DNA of 31,258 bases from RGIG3528 sp964653855 (lineage in GTDB: Bacteria > Bacillota > Clostridia > Lachnospirales > Lachnospiraceae), in the NCBI GenBank assembly GCA_964653855.1, contig CAZZFV010000026.1, positions 1 through 31,258 of the forward strand, read 5' to 3'. The notes under the pieces are model-generated. The model did no database searches, was not told the DNA's origin, and worked only from the letters and a program-made list of their open reading frames with translations. Position 1 is the stretch's first letter. Every line of letters begins with the position of its first letter. The translations under genes were made by a program, and so were the position numbers. Below are positions 1-6,664 of the stretch, one piece after another.

Positions 1-572
1 GGTATTCCGATACCGCACCAAGTGCGGAGCAGATGGTGGACTCCCTGCAAAAAGCGCTTCGGAATTGCGATATTAACCTGAATGTAAGCCTTTACCGAAT
101 GTACGGCGAGGGACGATCTGCAGGATTTGAATTGTCCGACACAGCTACCGGCGATGTGCTTTTTACTATGGATGTTGATGTAAACAGACCCGCTTCAAAG
201 ACAAAGATTTATGAGGTTGAAGGAGTTCGTTTTTACGGGGTTGCACCATCTCAGATGATTGCCGATAAGATTTCGGCAATTTCCACGGATAAGGTGTTTC
301 GCAGAATAAAGGATGTGGTTGATCTTTATTATATTTCAAAGGTCTTTGCATTTAATAAAGCGGAGGTTCTTGATGCGCTGAAAACCGGCGGCAGAACCTT
401 GGATTCCTTTAACGGATTTTTACACAGACCGGATGATTTACGGCACTCTTATGAAAAGTTCCGTTTTTCCGGGGAAGCGGACAAGCCGCCGTTTGATGAA
501 GTATATCCTAACGTAAAAGCATATATCAAGGATATTCTCCCAATAGAAAAAGATCGTGATTATGAAAGATAA
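1..572 (+). CDS. AbiEii/AbiGii-type nucleotidyltransferase toxin, C-terminal part (5' end outside window)
   Basis: The reading frame is open from the left edge (in frame at base 3), so the ATG at 33 is probably internal and the gene starts outside the window. The visible 190 residues contain the pattern typical of the second half of AbiEii-like proteins: a GVxFYGV...MIADKISAIS segment followed by RRIKDVVDLYYIS, which corresponds to the family motif of a lysine-containing helix and an R-x-K-D-x-x-D-L-Y stretch. Known family members are the toxin half of type IV-like abortive-infection or toxin-antitoxin pairs and modify RNA by nucleotide addition. The catalytic GSxxxD motif would lie in the missing N-terminal half, so activity cannot be judged. 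An AbiEi-like antitoxin would be expected just upstream, off the window. The gene converges on the ribosomal protein operon. Family is fairly sure; function is inferred. Confidence 0.72.
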   Translation, partial: YSDTAPSAEQMVDSLQKALRNCDINLNVSLYRMYGEGRSAGFELSDTATGDVLFTMDVDVNRPASKTKIYEVEGVRFYGVAPSQMIADKISAISTDKVFRRIKDVVDLYYISKVFAFNKAEVLDALKTGGRTLDSFNGFLHRPDDLRHSYEKFRFSGEADKPPFDEVYPNVKAYIKDILPIEKDRDYER

Positions 573-577
573 TATGA

Positions 578-609
578 CATTGAGGTCAAAAGAAATTTCG
601 ACCTCAATG
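578..609. repeat. 10-bp perfect inverted repeat after the AbiEii-like gene
   Basis: CATTGAGGTC (578-587) and GACCTCAATG (600-609) are perfect inverted copies separated by a 12-base A-rich spacer. The repeat starts 5 bases after the stop codon and is followed directly by a second hairpin with a T-run. It is either the first part of a double terminator or a structured 3' end of the toxin mRNA. Confidence 0.7.
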
Positions 610-610
610 A

Positions 611-639
611 GCCGATGGGAAACTCTCATCGGCTTTTTT
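611..639 (+). terminator. Rho-independent terminator of the AbiEii-like gene
   Basis: GCCGATGGGA and TCTCATCGGC form a 10-bp stem (one G-T pair) with an AAC loop, followed by TTTTTT at 634-639. The position and the plus-strand T-run fit termination of the toxin transcript. Confidence 0.85.
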
Positions 640-686
640 GCTTCCTAAAATAAGGGTAGTGTCAAATAGTCTATGAAAAACTGAGC

Positions 687-721
687 AAAAAAAGAACCCC
701 GCGCAATACGCACGAGGTCCT
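687..721 (-). terminator. Rho-independent terminator of the rplJ-rplL transcript
   Basis: Read on the minus strand, ACCTCGTGCG and TGCGCGGGGT pair around a TAT loop (several G-T pairs) and are followed by TTCTTTTTTT. It lies about 50 bases past the rplL stop codon. It therefore closes the ribosomal transcript without entering an rpoB gene. Confidence 0.8.
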
Positions 722-771
722 TCATCCAAAAAAATTTAAAAAGAAGAATTTCAGCAAATTTAAGCTTACAA

Positions 772-1134
772 TTACTTAAGAGTAACCTTTGCTCCGACTT
801 CTTCGAGCTTCTTCTTGATTTCCTCAGCTTCTGCCTTGGAAGCGCCTTCCTTAAGTACCTTCGGAGCTGCTTCAACGGCTGCCTTAGCTTCACCGAGACC
901 AAGACCTGTGATTTCACGAACAACCTTGATAACCTTGATCTTCTCAGCGCCGATTTCTGTGAGCTCAACGTCGAACTCTGTCTTCTCTTCAACTTCTGCT
1001 GCCGGGCCTGCTGCTGCAACTACTACGCCTGCTGCTGCAGAAACTCCGAACTCTTCCTCGCAAGCCTTTACGAGATCGTTTAATTCCAATACTGTCATGC
1101 CCTTGATGGCATCGATAAATTCCTGTGTCGTCAT
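772..1134 (-). CDS. rplL: 50S ribosomal protein L7/L12
   Basis: A 120-residue protein of normal family length. The N-terminal dimerisation helices (MTTQEFIDAIKGMTVLELNDLVKA) bind the L10 helix. An alanine-rich hinge follows at about residues 35-50, then the globular C-terminal domain with the conserved EKIKVIKVVREITGLGLGEAK stretch and a VEEAPK-type segment. The C-terminal domain recruits initiation and elongation factors to the ribosome stalk. A strong AGGAGG ribosome binding site precedes the ATG. It is the last gene of the cluster, 69 bases after rplJ. The usual neighbour rpoB is absent; a terminator and a convergent toxin-like gene follow instead. Confidence 0.98.
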   Translation of the reverse strand: MTTQEFIDAIKGMTVLELNDLVKACEEEFGVSAAAGVVVAAAGPAAEVEEKTEFDVELTEIGAEKIKVIKVVREITGLGLGEAKAAVEAAPKVLKEGASKAEAEEIKKKLEEVGAKVTLK

Positions 1135-1203
1135 TTTTTTATCCTCCTGTGGATTAATTTTAAACTTACGCGGCTCTATGCCGCAACAAATGATGAAGCC
1201 GCA

Positions 1204-1701
1204 TTATGCTGCTTCGTTTCCGTTCTTCTCTGCAATCTGCTTGAGAACTCTTGCAAGATTTGCAATGGGAGACTGCATGCTTCCGAGAAGTCTGGAGATG
1301 AGTTCGCTCTTTGCCGGAATCTTCGAAAGAGCTTCGACGCCCTTTACGTCATAATACTTTCCGTCAACAACCGAAGCCTTGAATGAAAGAGCTTCAACCT
1401 TTTCTGCGTGCTTTGCGATGATTCTTGCGGGAGCGGTGGCATCCTCAAATGCGAATGCGATAGCCGTAGGTCCTTCAAGATCCTTGTCAAGCTGTGCAAA
1501 ATCCGTACCCTCAAATGCGCGCTTAAGGTATGTGTTCTTGAATACCTTGTATGTTACGCCTGCCTCACGAAGCTCCTTACGAAGAGCCGTGTCTTCGGCA
1601 ACCGTAAGTCCGCGATAGTCAACAAGATAAGCAGCCGATGCCTTTGCAACGATTTCCTTGATCTCATCAACGATGGGAGCTTTGATTTCAACCTTTGCCA
1701 T
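1204..1701 (-). CDS. rplJ: 50S ribosomal protein L10
   Basis: A 165-residue L10, the stalk base protein that binds 23S rRNA through its N-terminal domain and carries L7/L12 dimers on its C-terminal helix. Family-typical segments are visible: YLVDYRGLTV near residue 26, RKELREAGVTYKVFKNTYLKRA and the C-terminal LARVLKQIAEKN helix. The ATG has the ribosome binding site AGGAGG. The gene is preceded by its own SigA promoter and an L10 leader with an internal attenuator. L10, or the L10-L12 complex, therefore probably represses its own synthesis. It is co-transcribed with rplL. Confidence 0.98.
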   Translation of the reverse strand: MAKVEIKAPIVDEIKEIVAKASAAYLVDYRGLTVAEDTALRKELREAGVTYKVFKNTYLKRAFEGTDFAQLDKDLEGPTAIAFAFEDATAPARIIAKHAEKVEALSFKASVVDGKYYDVKGVEALSKIPAKSELISRLLGSMQSPIANLARVLKQIAEKNGNEAA

Positions 1702-1741
1702 TAGATTTTACCTCCTGTTTAGATTTTTTGCAGCTTTTCAT

Positions 1742-1879
1742 AAAAAAGAAAAGACTGCGGGACCGAAATCAGGTCAAGCAGTCTGAAATATCAAACATCT
1801 TTTCCCTCGGCAGGCGATATGCTTACGGGTTTCCCCACCTGCTGTCTTCGGTAAATATAAGTCCGTGTGTTTTGAACAC
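1742..1879 (-). promoter_or_regulatory. L10 leader RNA with attenuator, upstream of rplJ
   Basis: The 5' leader runs from the predicted start near 1879 to the rplJ ribosome binding site. Read on the minus strand it has a paired element around GCAGGTGGGGAAACCCG...CGCCTGC. It ends in a strong hairpin (AGACTGC at 1778-1784 pairing with GCAGTCT at 1752-1758, with an inner GACC/GGTC stem) followed by TTTTCTTTTTT. This layout matches the known Firmicute L10 leader, where binding of L10 or the L10-L12 complex favours premature termination. The assignment rests on position and structure; a covariance model was not run. Confidence 0.8.
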
Positions 1880-1885
1880 CGGTGC

Positions 1886-1914
1886 ATTATATATCAACAT
1901 AAATTTATTGTCAA
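1886..1914 (-). promoter_or_regulatory. SigA promoter for rplJ-rplL
   Basis: Minus strand: a perfect TTGACA -35 (1909-1914), a 17-base spacer and a perfect TATAAT -10 (1886-1891). It begins only 16 bases after the rplA stop, with no terminator between. The L10-L12 pair can thus be read both from this promoter and by read-through from the upstream operon. Confidence 0.92.
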
Positions 1915-1930
1915 CCACTATTTTTAAGGC

Positions 1931-2623
1931 TTACTGGAGCTTAGCAGCGCTTACCTTAACGCCCGGGCCCATTGTGGATGTAAGAGTGATGCTCTTATAA
2001 TACTGACCCTTGGCTGTTGCGGGCTTAGCCTTTGTGATTGCATTTAAAAGTGCCTGGAAGTTTTCTGCGAGTTGTTCTTCGGTAAAGGATGCCTTGCCGA
2101 CCGTGCAATGGATGATGTTGGCCTTGTCAAGTCTGTATTCAACCTTACCTGCTTTAATATCTGCGATAGCACTTGCAACGTTCATCGTAACCGTTCCTGC
2201 CTTGGGGTTGGGCATGAGTCCCTTGGGTCCGAGAACCTTACCGAGACGTCCGACAACGCCCATCATATCGGGTGTTGCGACAACAACGTCAAAATCAAGC
2301 CAGCCGTCATTCTGAATCTTCGGAATGAGCTCATCGCCGCCAACATAATCGGCGCCTGCCTGAGTTGCCTCATTTACCTTGTCTCCCTTTGCGAAAACAA
2401 GAACTCTTACCTTCTTGCCCGTTCCGTGAGGAAGCACAACTGCGCCTCTTACCTGCTGATCTGCGTGACGTCCGTCAACGCCGAGTCTGATATGTGTCTC
2501 GATTGTTTCGTCAAACTTTGCAACCGCATTCTTTTTAACAATACTTACAGCTTCAGCAACTTCATATTGCTGGGACTTTGTGTAAGTTTTAACTGCGTCC
2601 TGGTATTTCTTTCCTCTTTTCAT
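1931..2623 (-). CDS. rplA: 50S ribosomal protein L1
   Basis: A 230-residue L1, the mobile stalk protein near the ribosomal exit site that binds 23S rRNA helices 76-78. Conserved blocks include DETIETHIRLGVDGRHADQQ, RGAVVLPHGTGK and the signature GKVLGPKGLMPNPKAGTV. The frame is open for 19 more codons upstream, but AGGAGG sits 8 bases before the ATG at 2623 (MKRGKKYQDA), which fits L1 N-termini, so that start is chosen. The ribosome binding site lies directly after a structure resembling the L1 rRNA site (2639-2680). Autogenous translational control is therefore likely. Confidence 0.98.
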   Translation of the reverse strand: MKRGKKYQDAVKTYTKSQQYEVAEAVSIVKKNAVAKFDETIETHIRLGVDGRHADQQVRGAVVLPHGTGKKVRVLVFAKGDKVNEATQAGADYVGGDELIPKIQNDGWLDFDVVVATPDMMGVVGRLGKVLGPKGLMPNPKAGTVTMNVASAIADIKAGKVEYRLDKANIIHCTVGKASFTEEQLAENFQALLNAITKAKPATAKGQYYKSITLTSTMGPGVKVSAAKLQ

Positions 2624-2638
2624 TTTATAACCTCCTAT

Positions 2639-2680
2639 GTGGTATTTAACGGAATAAGACCTTTTAGTCTGTCCTCCCAC
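2639..2680 (-). promoter_or_regulatory. Putative L1 autoregulatory site upstream of rplA
   Basis: Minus strand: GTGGGAGGAC, a small hairpin (AGACT with GGTCT around an A-rich loop), TTCCG and AAATACCAC, directly followed by the rplA ribosome binding site. The outer GTGG/CCAC stem and the flanks GTGGGAGG and AAATACCAC match my recollection of the strands of 23S rRNA helix 76, where L1 binds. It is clearly related to the element at 3147-3193. Binding of L1 would hide the adjoining ribosome binding site. The role is inferred from this mimicry. Confidence 0.65.
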
Positions 2681-2697
2681 GTTTTCAAACGTAAGAC

Positions 2698-3126
2698 TTA
2701 GCCTTCAACAACTTCAATGCCCATGCTTCTTGCGGTACCTGCGATCATGCTTGTAGCCGCTTCAAGGCTTCCCGCATTGAGATCGGGCATCTTGAGAGCC
2801 GCAATCTTCTCAACTTCGCTTCTCTTAATCTTTGCAACCTTGTTCTTGTTGGGAACGCCCGATGCCGACTTAAGATTGCAAGCCTTCTTAAGAAGAACTG
2901 CTGCCGGAGGAGTCTTTGTGATGAATGTGAAGCTCCTGTCCGAATAAACCGTAATAACTACGGGAATGATCATGCCTTCCTGATCTGCCGTTCTTGCGTT
3001 GAATTCCTTTGTAAACTGAGGAATGTTTACACCGTGCTGGCCAAGTGCGGGTCCTACCGGAGGTGCCGGAGTTGCCTTAGCTGCAGGGATTTGTAACTTG
3101 ATATAGCCTTCAATTTTCTTTGCCAT
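2698..3126 (-). CDS. rplK: 50S ribosomal protein L11
   Basis: A 142-residue L11 of the usual length. The N-terminal domain has the proline-rich switch (KLQIPAAKATPAPPVGPALGQHGVNI) that contacts release and elongation factors. The C-terminal domain (from about residue 75) binds the GTPase-associated region of 23S rRNA and includes KMPDLNAGSLEAATSMIAGTARSMGI. The ATG has AGGAGGT at good spacing. The gene sits between nusG and rplA. A predicted L1-binding structure ends just before its ribosome binding site, the classical place for L1 control of the L11-L1 operon. Confidence 0.98.
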   Translation of the reverse strand: MAKKIEGYIKLQIPAAKATPAPPVGPALGQHGVNIPQFTKEFNARTADQEGMIIPVVITVYSDRSFTFITKTPPAAVLLKKACNLKSASGVPNKNKVAKIKRSEVEKIAALKMPDLNAGSLEAATSMIAGTARSMGIEVVEG

Positions 3127-3146
3127 TGTAGATTTACCTCCTAAAT

Positions 3147-3193
3147 GTGGTATTATCGGAGTATGACATACATTTCATGTCCTTCCTCCCACC
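3147..3193 (-). promoter_or_regulatory. Putative L1 autoregulatory site upstream of rplK
   Basis: Minus strand: GGTGGGAGG (3185-3193), an internal stem GACAT/ATGTC, CTCC pairing with GGAG, then GATAATACCAC (3147-3157). CCAC pairs with GTGG to close the structure. The element lies between nusG and the rplK ribosome binding site. It shares order and flanks with the element upstream of rplA, and both resemble the L1-binding strands of 23S rRNA. Confidence 0.68.
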
Positions 3194-3217
3194 TGTTACC
3201 GAAAATCCGGCAACATA

Positions 3218-3754
3218 TTACTTTTCTGCCTTTACTGCCGTAAAAGCAAGTTCAACCGGTGTTTCACGGCCAAACATCTCAAGTGAAATGATAACCGTCT
3301 GCTTGTGCTCGTTAATTTGCTTAACGACGCCGCTCTTGCCGTCCCAGTTACCCTCAAGAATCGTTACTGTGTCGCCAACCTTGAAATCAAGCTCGATTTC
3401 AGCGGTCTTGCTGCCCGGTACCTTGTCAAGTCCGAGTTCTCTCACTTCTGCGTCCGTAAGCGGAACAGGTTTTCCTCCCGGTCCGACAAATCCGGTCACG
3501 CCGCGCGTATTTCTTACCACGTACCACGATTCGTCGTCCATAATCATACGGACAAGAACGTAGCCCGGAAGAAGCTTGCGCTCCACCGTCTTTTTGACAC
3601 CGTTCTTAACTTCAACCGCTTTTTCCGTCGGAACCTGAACATCAAGTATCATTTCCTCGAGATTACGGTTTTTTACGGTCTGTTCGAGACTCGTTTTTAC
3701 TTTGTTTTCATAACCGGAATAGGTATGTGCAACATACCACTTAGCTTCTGCCAT
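3218..3754 (-). CDS. nusG: Transcription termination/antitermination factor NusG
   Basis: A 178-residue protein. The N-terminal NGN domain (AKWYVAHTYSGYENKVK... through RNTRGVTGFVG) binds RNA polymerase. A C-terminal KOW domain (FKVGDTVTILEGNWDGKSGVV, about residues 125-150) contacts ribosomal protein S10 or Rho. The frame can start four codons earlier at GTG, but that would overlap the GGAGG ribosome binding site, so the ATG at 3754 (MAEAKWYV) is chosen. It follows secE by 20 bases in the conserved secE-nusG-rplK order. Confidence 0.97.
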   Translation of the reverse strand: MAEAKWYVAHTYSGYENKVKTSLEQTVKNRNLEEMILDVQVPTEKAVEVKNGVKKTVERKLLPGYVLVRMIMDDESWYVVRNTRGVTGFVGPGGKPVPLTDAEVRELGLDKVPGSKTAEIELDFKVGDTVTILEGNWDGKSGVVKQINEHKQTVIISLEMFGRETPVELAFTAVKAEK

Positions 3755-3774
3755 AATTTCCTCCACACCTTTGA

Positions 3775-3984
3775 TCAGACATTCATAATCAAATCAACAA
3801 GGTTCTTTACGCCAAGATCGAGTAACGCAATGATCAGGCTCAAAATAATGGTGATGACGATAACAGCGATTGTCTGCTTAACAACCGAATCGCGATCCGG
3901 CCAGACAATCTTCTTAAATTCGGCCTTAAGACCTTTGAACCACTTCTTAACACGGCCTTTTTCTTTGGTTGTAGCCTCTGCCAT
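3775..3984 (-). CDS. secE: Preprotein translocase subunit SecE
   Basis: A 69-residue single-span SecE. It has a basic cytoplasmic N-terminus, the conserved amphipathic motif LKAEFKKIVWPDRDSVVKQT and one membrane helix (about residues 40-62). With SecY and SecG it forms the protein-conducting channel of the plasma membrane. The short one-helix form is typical of Firmicutes. AAAGGT precedes the ATG. Its place between rpmG and nusG is the common arrangement. Confidence 0.97.
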   Translation of the reverse strand: MAEATTKEKGRVKKWFKGLKAEFKKIVWPDRDSVVKQTIAVIVITIILSLIIALLDLGVKNLVDLIMNV

Positions 3985-4014
3985 AGTTTTACCTTTCTGC
4001 CGAAAGACCGGCCA

Positions 4015-4164
4015 TTATTTTGTTTCCTTGTGCAGCGTGTGGCGTTTGCAGAATCTGCAATACTTGTTTGTTTCCATCCTGTCGGGATGCTCTTTCTTGT
4101 CTTTTGTCACGTTGTAGTTGCGCTGCTTGCACTCCGTACATGCCAATGTGATTTTAACTCGCAC
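4015..4164 (-). CDS. rpmG: 50S ribosomal protein L33, zinc-binding form
   Basis: A 49-codon gene starting with GTG: MRVKITLACTECKQRNYNVT near the start and YCRFCKRHTLHKETK at the end. The two CxxC pairs (C9/C12 and C36/C39) mark the zinc-containing (C+) L33 type. GGAGG lies 8 bases before the GTG. It is the first gene after the SigA promoter at 4250-4278 and leads into secE-nusG, a standard Firmicute order. A Zur-regulated zinc-free paralogue may exist elsewhere in the genome; none is visible here. Confidence 0.95.
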   Translation of the reverse strand: MRVKITLACTECKQRNYNVTKDKKEHPDRMETNKYCRFCKRHTLHKETK

Positions 4165-4249
4165 GACTTCCACCTCCATATTTTCTTTTTTTGCTTTTTA
4201 CGTGATTTTCTCACATAAAAAAAAATCGCTTGCTTCCATAAGCCGGATA

Positions 4250-4278
4250 ATTGTATCACGGGTTATTTTTGAAGTCAA
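4250..4278 (-). promoter_or_regulatory. SigA promoter for rpmG-secE-nusG-rplK-rplA
   Basis: Minus strand: TTGACT -35 (4273-4278), 17-base spacer, TACAAT -10 (4250-4255). Transcription would start near 4243, giving a leader of about 80 bases. The -35 begins 16 bases after the stop codon of the GH51 gene, with no clear terminator between. Confidence 0.85.
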
Positions 4279-4294
4279 GCAATTTTTTCTTGTA

Positions 4295-6607
4295 TCATTT
4301 TTTCACCACAATCAAATTCACCGATTTGCCCTTAAAAGTCATCGTAAATCCGTCTTCGTTTGTCATAAAACGGCTTTCCGCGGGTACCGCGTTAAAAGGA
4401 TTTTCAAGCGTGTTTTCGGCATTGTCGGGAGCGGTTAAGGTAAAGATCGTATGTTTTGCGCTCACGTCTCCCGAAACATTCACATGCGCTTCGGCATCGG
4501 TATCCCTGACGTTTACAACCTTCAAATAAATATAGTCGTCATCTTCGGTCGCGGAAACATAAAGGTCCTCGATAACGGTGTTTTTGTGAACGGCATTGTT
4601 TGAAAGGACGCCGTTTATGTATGTTTTTATTTCGCGTCCGTTTACGATAAGTTCCAAATCATATTCCGTGTCTTTAAAAACAGAAAATATGTTTTGATCG
4701 AGCGTTGTCGCGCGTCCGTTTACACGTGCGCTGATTTCGGTATCTCGATTGTCCCATCCGCCTATGTTCCAGCAAACAAGATTTTGTGAGTCCGTTTTTC
4801 CGAATTCGAGACGGAAACCGTTGTGACCGATGCTCTTTTTTGCCTTAAAAGTAATCTTATAATTGTTTGACGAAATGTTTCCGATTATTTTGCCTTCCCT
4901 GTACGAAAGCTTCATCGGATCGACTTTTGTAACACCCCCGTGCTCAAGATCATGAATCTCGATATCCCAAATTTCGCCCTTGCAATTTTCCGTAAAAATC
5001 GCAATTTCGCCGGAGATCGTGTTTTCTCCGTACACAATCGGCGGATTCATACCGGAAAGCCGTGTGCAAAGAAGATTTTTCCCGCGTCCCGTCATAAAGA
5101 ATTTTTGCACATAATAATTTACGGAAGCCGCACATCTGTGATTGTCAAACCAAATGAGGTCCGGCGCCCAGTTTCTGTAATCTGCGTTGCAAAGAAGCGG
5201 TGCATAACATGCAAGCCCCACACGCTCGGCATTGTTTTCGAGTGCGGTCATGTAAGCGGCCTCAATAAGCGCATTGTAAAACGTGTTTCCGCACGTTGCA
5301 TATTCGCCGAGGAAAACTTTGGGAGTGCTTGTGCCCGTATCGTACCTGTGAATATTTGCAAGCATCCACTCGGGACTCGTGTAATAGTGCTCGTCCACAA
5401 AATCCGAGCCGTTCTTTTTCGCATTATTCCAGCCGCGCTCAAACTCTCCTCCCGCCGGAAAAGGACCCGCGGAATTTATAAGACGGATATCGGGATATTT
5501 TTCTCTTACCGCCTTGTGAATAATATCGTAGCGGTCAAAAAATTCCTGTCCCACTTCTTCGTTTCCGATTGCGAGATATTTAAGATTAAAAGGTGACGGA
5601 TGCCCGAGCTTTGCTCTTATACTTCCCCACTTTGTGCTTTCGTCACCGTTTGCAAACTCGATTAAATCAAGCGCATCGTTTACCCATTCATCCATTTCGT
5701 CGAGCGGTGCGGCAATTCCCATATGGGGATTGTAACCCGCGGGAAGCACGGGAAGCGGCTCCGCACCTATATCCTCGCAAAAAAGGAAATATTCGTAAAA
5801 GCCGAGTCCGAGAGTTTGGTTATACCCCCAGTTGTTACGCCGCGCGGGGCGCTCTTCTGTAGGTCCGATCGTATTTTTCCAGCGATAGCATGAATTTCTG
5901 TCATCTGCGTTAAGTGACCCGTCGTGAACGAGGCATCCGCCCGGGAAGCGCACAAATGCGGGATGAAGTTCCTTTAAAAGGTTTGCGAGATCCTGTCGCA
6001 ATCCGTTTTTTCGTCCCATAAACGTGTCTACGGGAAAAAGCGAAATAAAATCAAACATCACCTTGCATTTTTCACGCGTCGTAAGCACAAGCACCGCGGA
6101 AAAATCGTCCGTATCGGAAGTGAGCGTGCATTCGTACTTTGTCCATTCGTTTTTTGAAATCAAAATTTCCGATGTACCGTAAATTTTACCTTCCGCACTC
6201 TCAAGAGACACCGTAAAGCGGCATTTGGTTTCACTTTTTGCATAGCATGAAAATGCGTAACTTTTCCCTTTTTCGAGATTGATTCCCGTGTTAAATCCCG
6301 TGTTTTTGACGCCCGCACGGACACACGGATTTTCGACACTCATCACAAGATAATGCGGGTTCTTTTTTGAATAAGGCGCTTTATCGGACACTGAAAGCGA
6401 AACGCGGGCTCTGCCCTCTTCAACCTTTTCCCATGCCGTAAGCGGCCGATAGCCTCCTCCGTCGATCGGCGAAAATTCAAAAGCGCGGTTTTGCACCTTT
6501 TCCGCATAGAGTCCGCCGTCCGCGGAATGATTTATGTCTTCGAAAAATATACCGAAAAGGTCGTGCGTCGCAGCTCCCTTTTCCCCTGTAAACACTATTT
6601 CACGCAT
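4295..6607 (-). CDS. Alpha-L-arabinofuranosidase, glycoside hydrolase family 51
   Basis: A 770-residue enzyme that should release terminal arabinofuranose from arabinoxylan, arabinan or related oligosaccharides. The start region (GIFFEDINHSADGGLYAEKVQNRAFEF) is diagnostic. The IGNEE motif gives the predicted acid/base E350, and LGEYATCGN gives the predicted nucleophile E435. Residues about 60-190 look like a beta-sandwich carbohydrate-binding insert, as in the long plant and clostridial GH51 forms. The C-terminal third holds the beta-sandwich domain, with a stretch resembling a laminin-G-like fold (about 560-680). No signal peptide is seen, so it is probably cytoplasmic and acts on imported oligosaccharides. 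ATG at 6607 is chosen because GAGGG lies 6 bases upstream; a GTG four codons earlier lacks a site. It follows deoB by 57 bases and may be co-transcribed with it. Confidence 0.9.
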   Translation of the reverse strand: MREIVFTGEKGAATHDLFGIFFEDINHSADGGLYAEKVQNRAFEFSPIDGGGYRPLTAWEKVEEGRARVSLSVSDKAPYSKKNPHYLVMSVENPCVRAGVKNTGFNTGINLEKGKSYAFSCYAKSETKCRFTVSLESAEGKIYGTSEILISKNEWTKYECTLTSDTDDFSAVLVLTTREKCKVMFDFISLFPVDTFMGRKNGLRQDLANLLKELHPAFVRFPGGCLVHDGSLNADDRNSCYRWKNTIGPTEERPARRNNWGYNQTLGLGFYEYFLFCEDIGAEPLPVLPAGYNPHMGIAAPLDEMDEWVNDALDLIEFANGDESTKWGSIRAKLGHPSPFNLKYLAIGNEEVGQEFFDRYDIIHKAVREKYPDIRLINSAGPFPAGGEFERGWNNAKKNGSDFVDEHYYTSPEWMLANIHRYDTGTSTPKVFLGEYATCGNTFYNALIEAAYMTALENNAERVGLACYAPLLCNADYRNWAPDLIWFDNHRCAASVNYYVQKFFMTGRGKNLLCTRLSGMNPPIVYGENTISGEIAIFTENCKGEIWDIEIHDLEHGGVTKVDPMKLSYREGKIIGNISSNNYKITFKAKKSIGHNGFRLEFGKTDSQNLVCWNIGGWDNRDTEISARVNGRATTLDQNIFSVFKDTEYDLELIVNGREIKTYINGVLSNNAVHKNTVIEDLYVSATEDDDYIYLKVVNVRDTDAEAHVNVSGDVSAKHTIFTLTAPDNAENTLENPFNAVPAESRFMTNEDGFTMTFKGKSVNLIVVKK

Positions 6608-6664
6608 TGTTGCCCTCACTTATATGCAGCCTTTTTAATTCGAAACTTCCGATTGACCGCAACA

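Noticed and set aside
3305..4117. 270-codon plus-strand open frame
   Set aside because: It lies opposite nusG, secE and part of rpmG, has no ribosome binding site, and its product has no recognisable domain. It is an antisense shadow.
4940..5596. 218-codon plus-strand open frame
   Set aside because: It is fully antisense to the catalytic part of the GH51 gene, whose motifs are intact.
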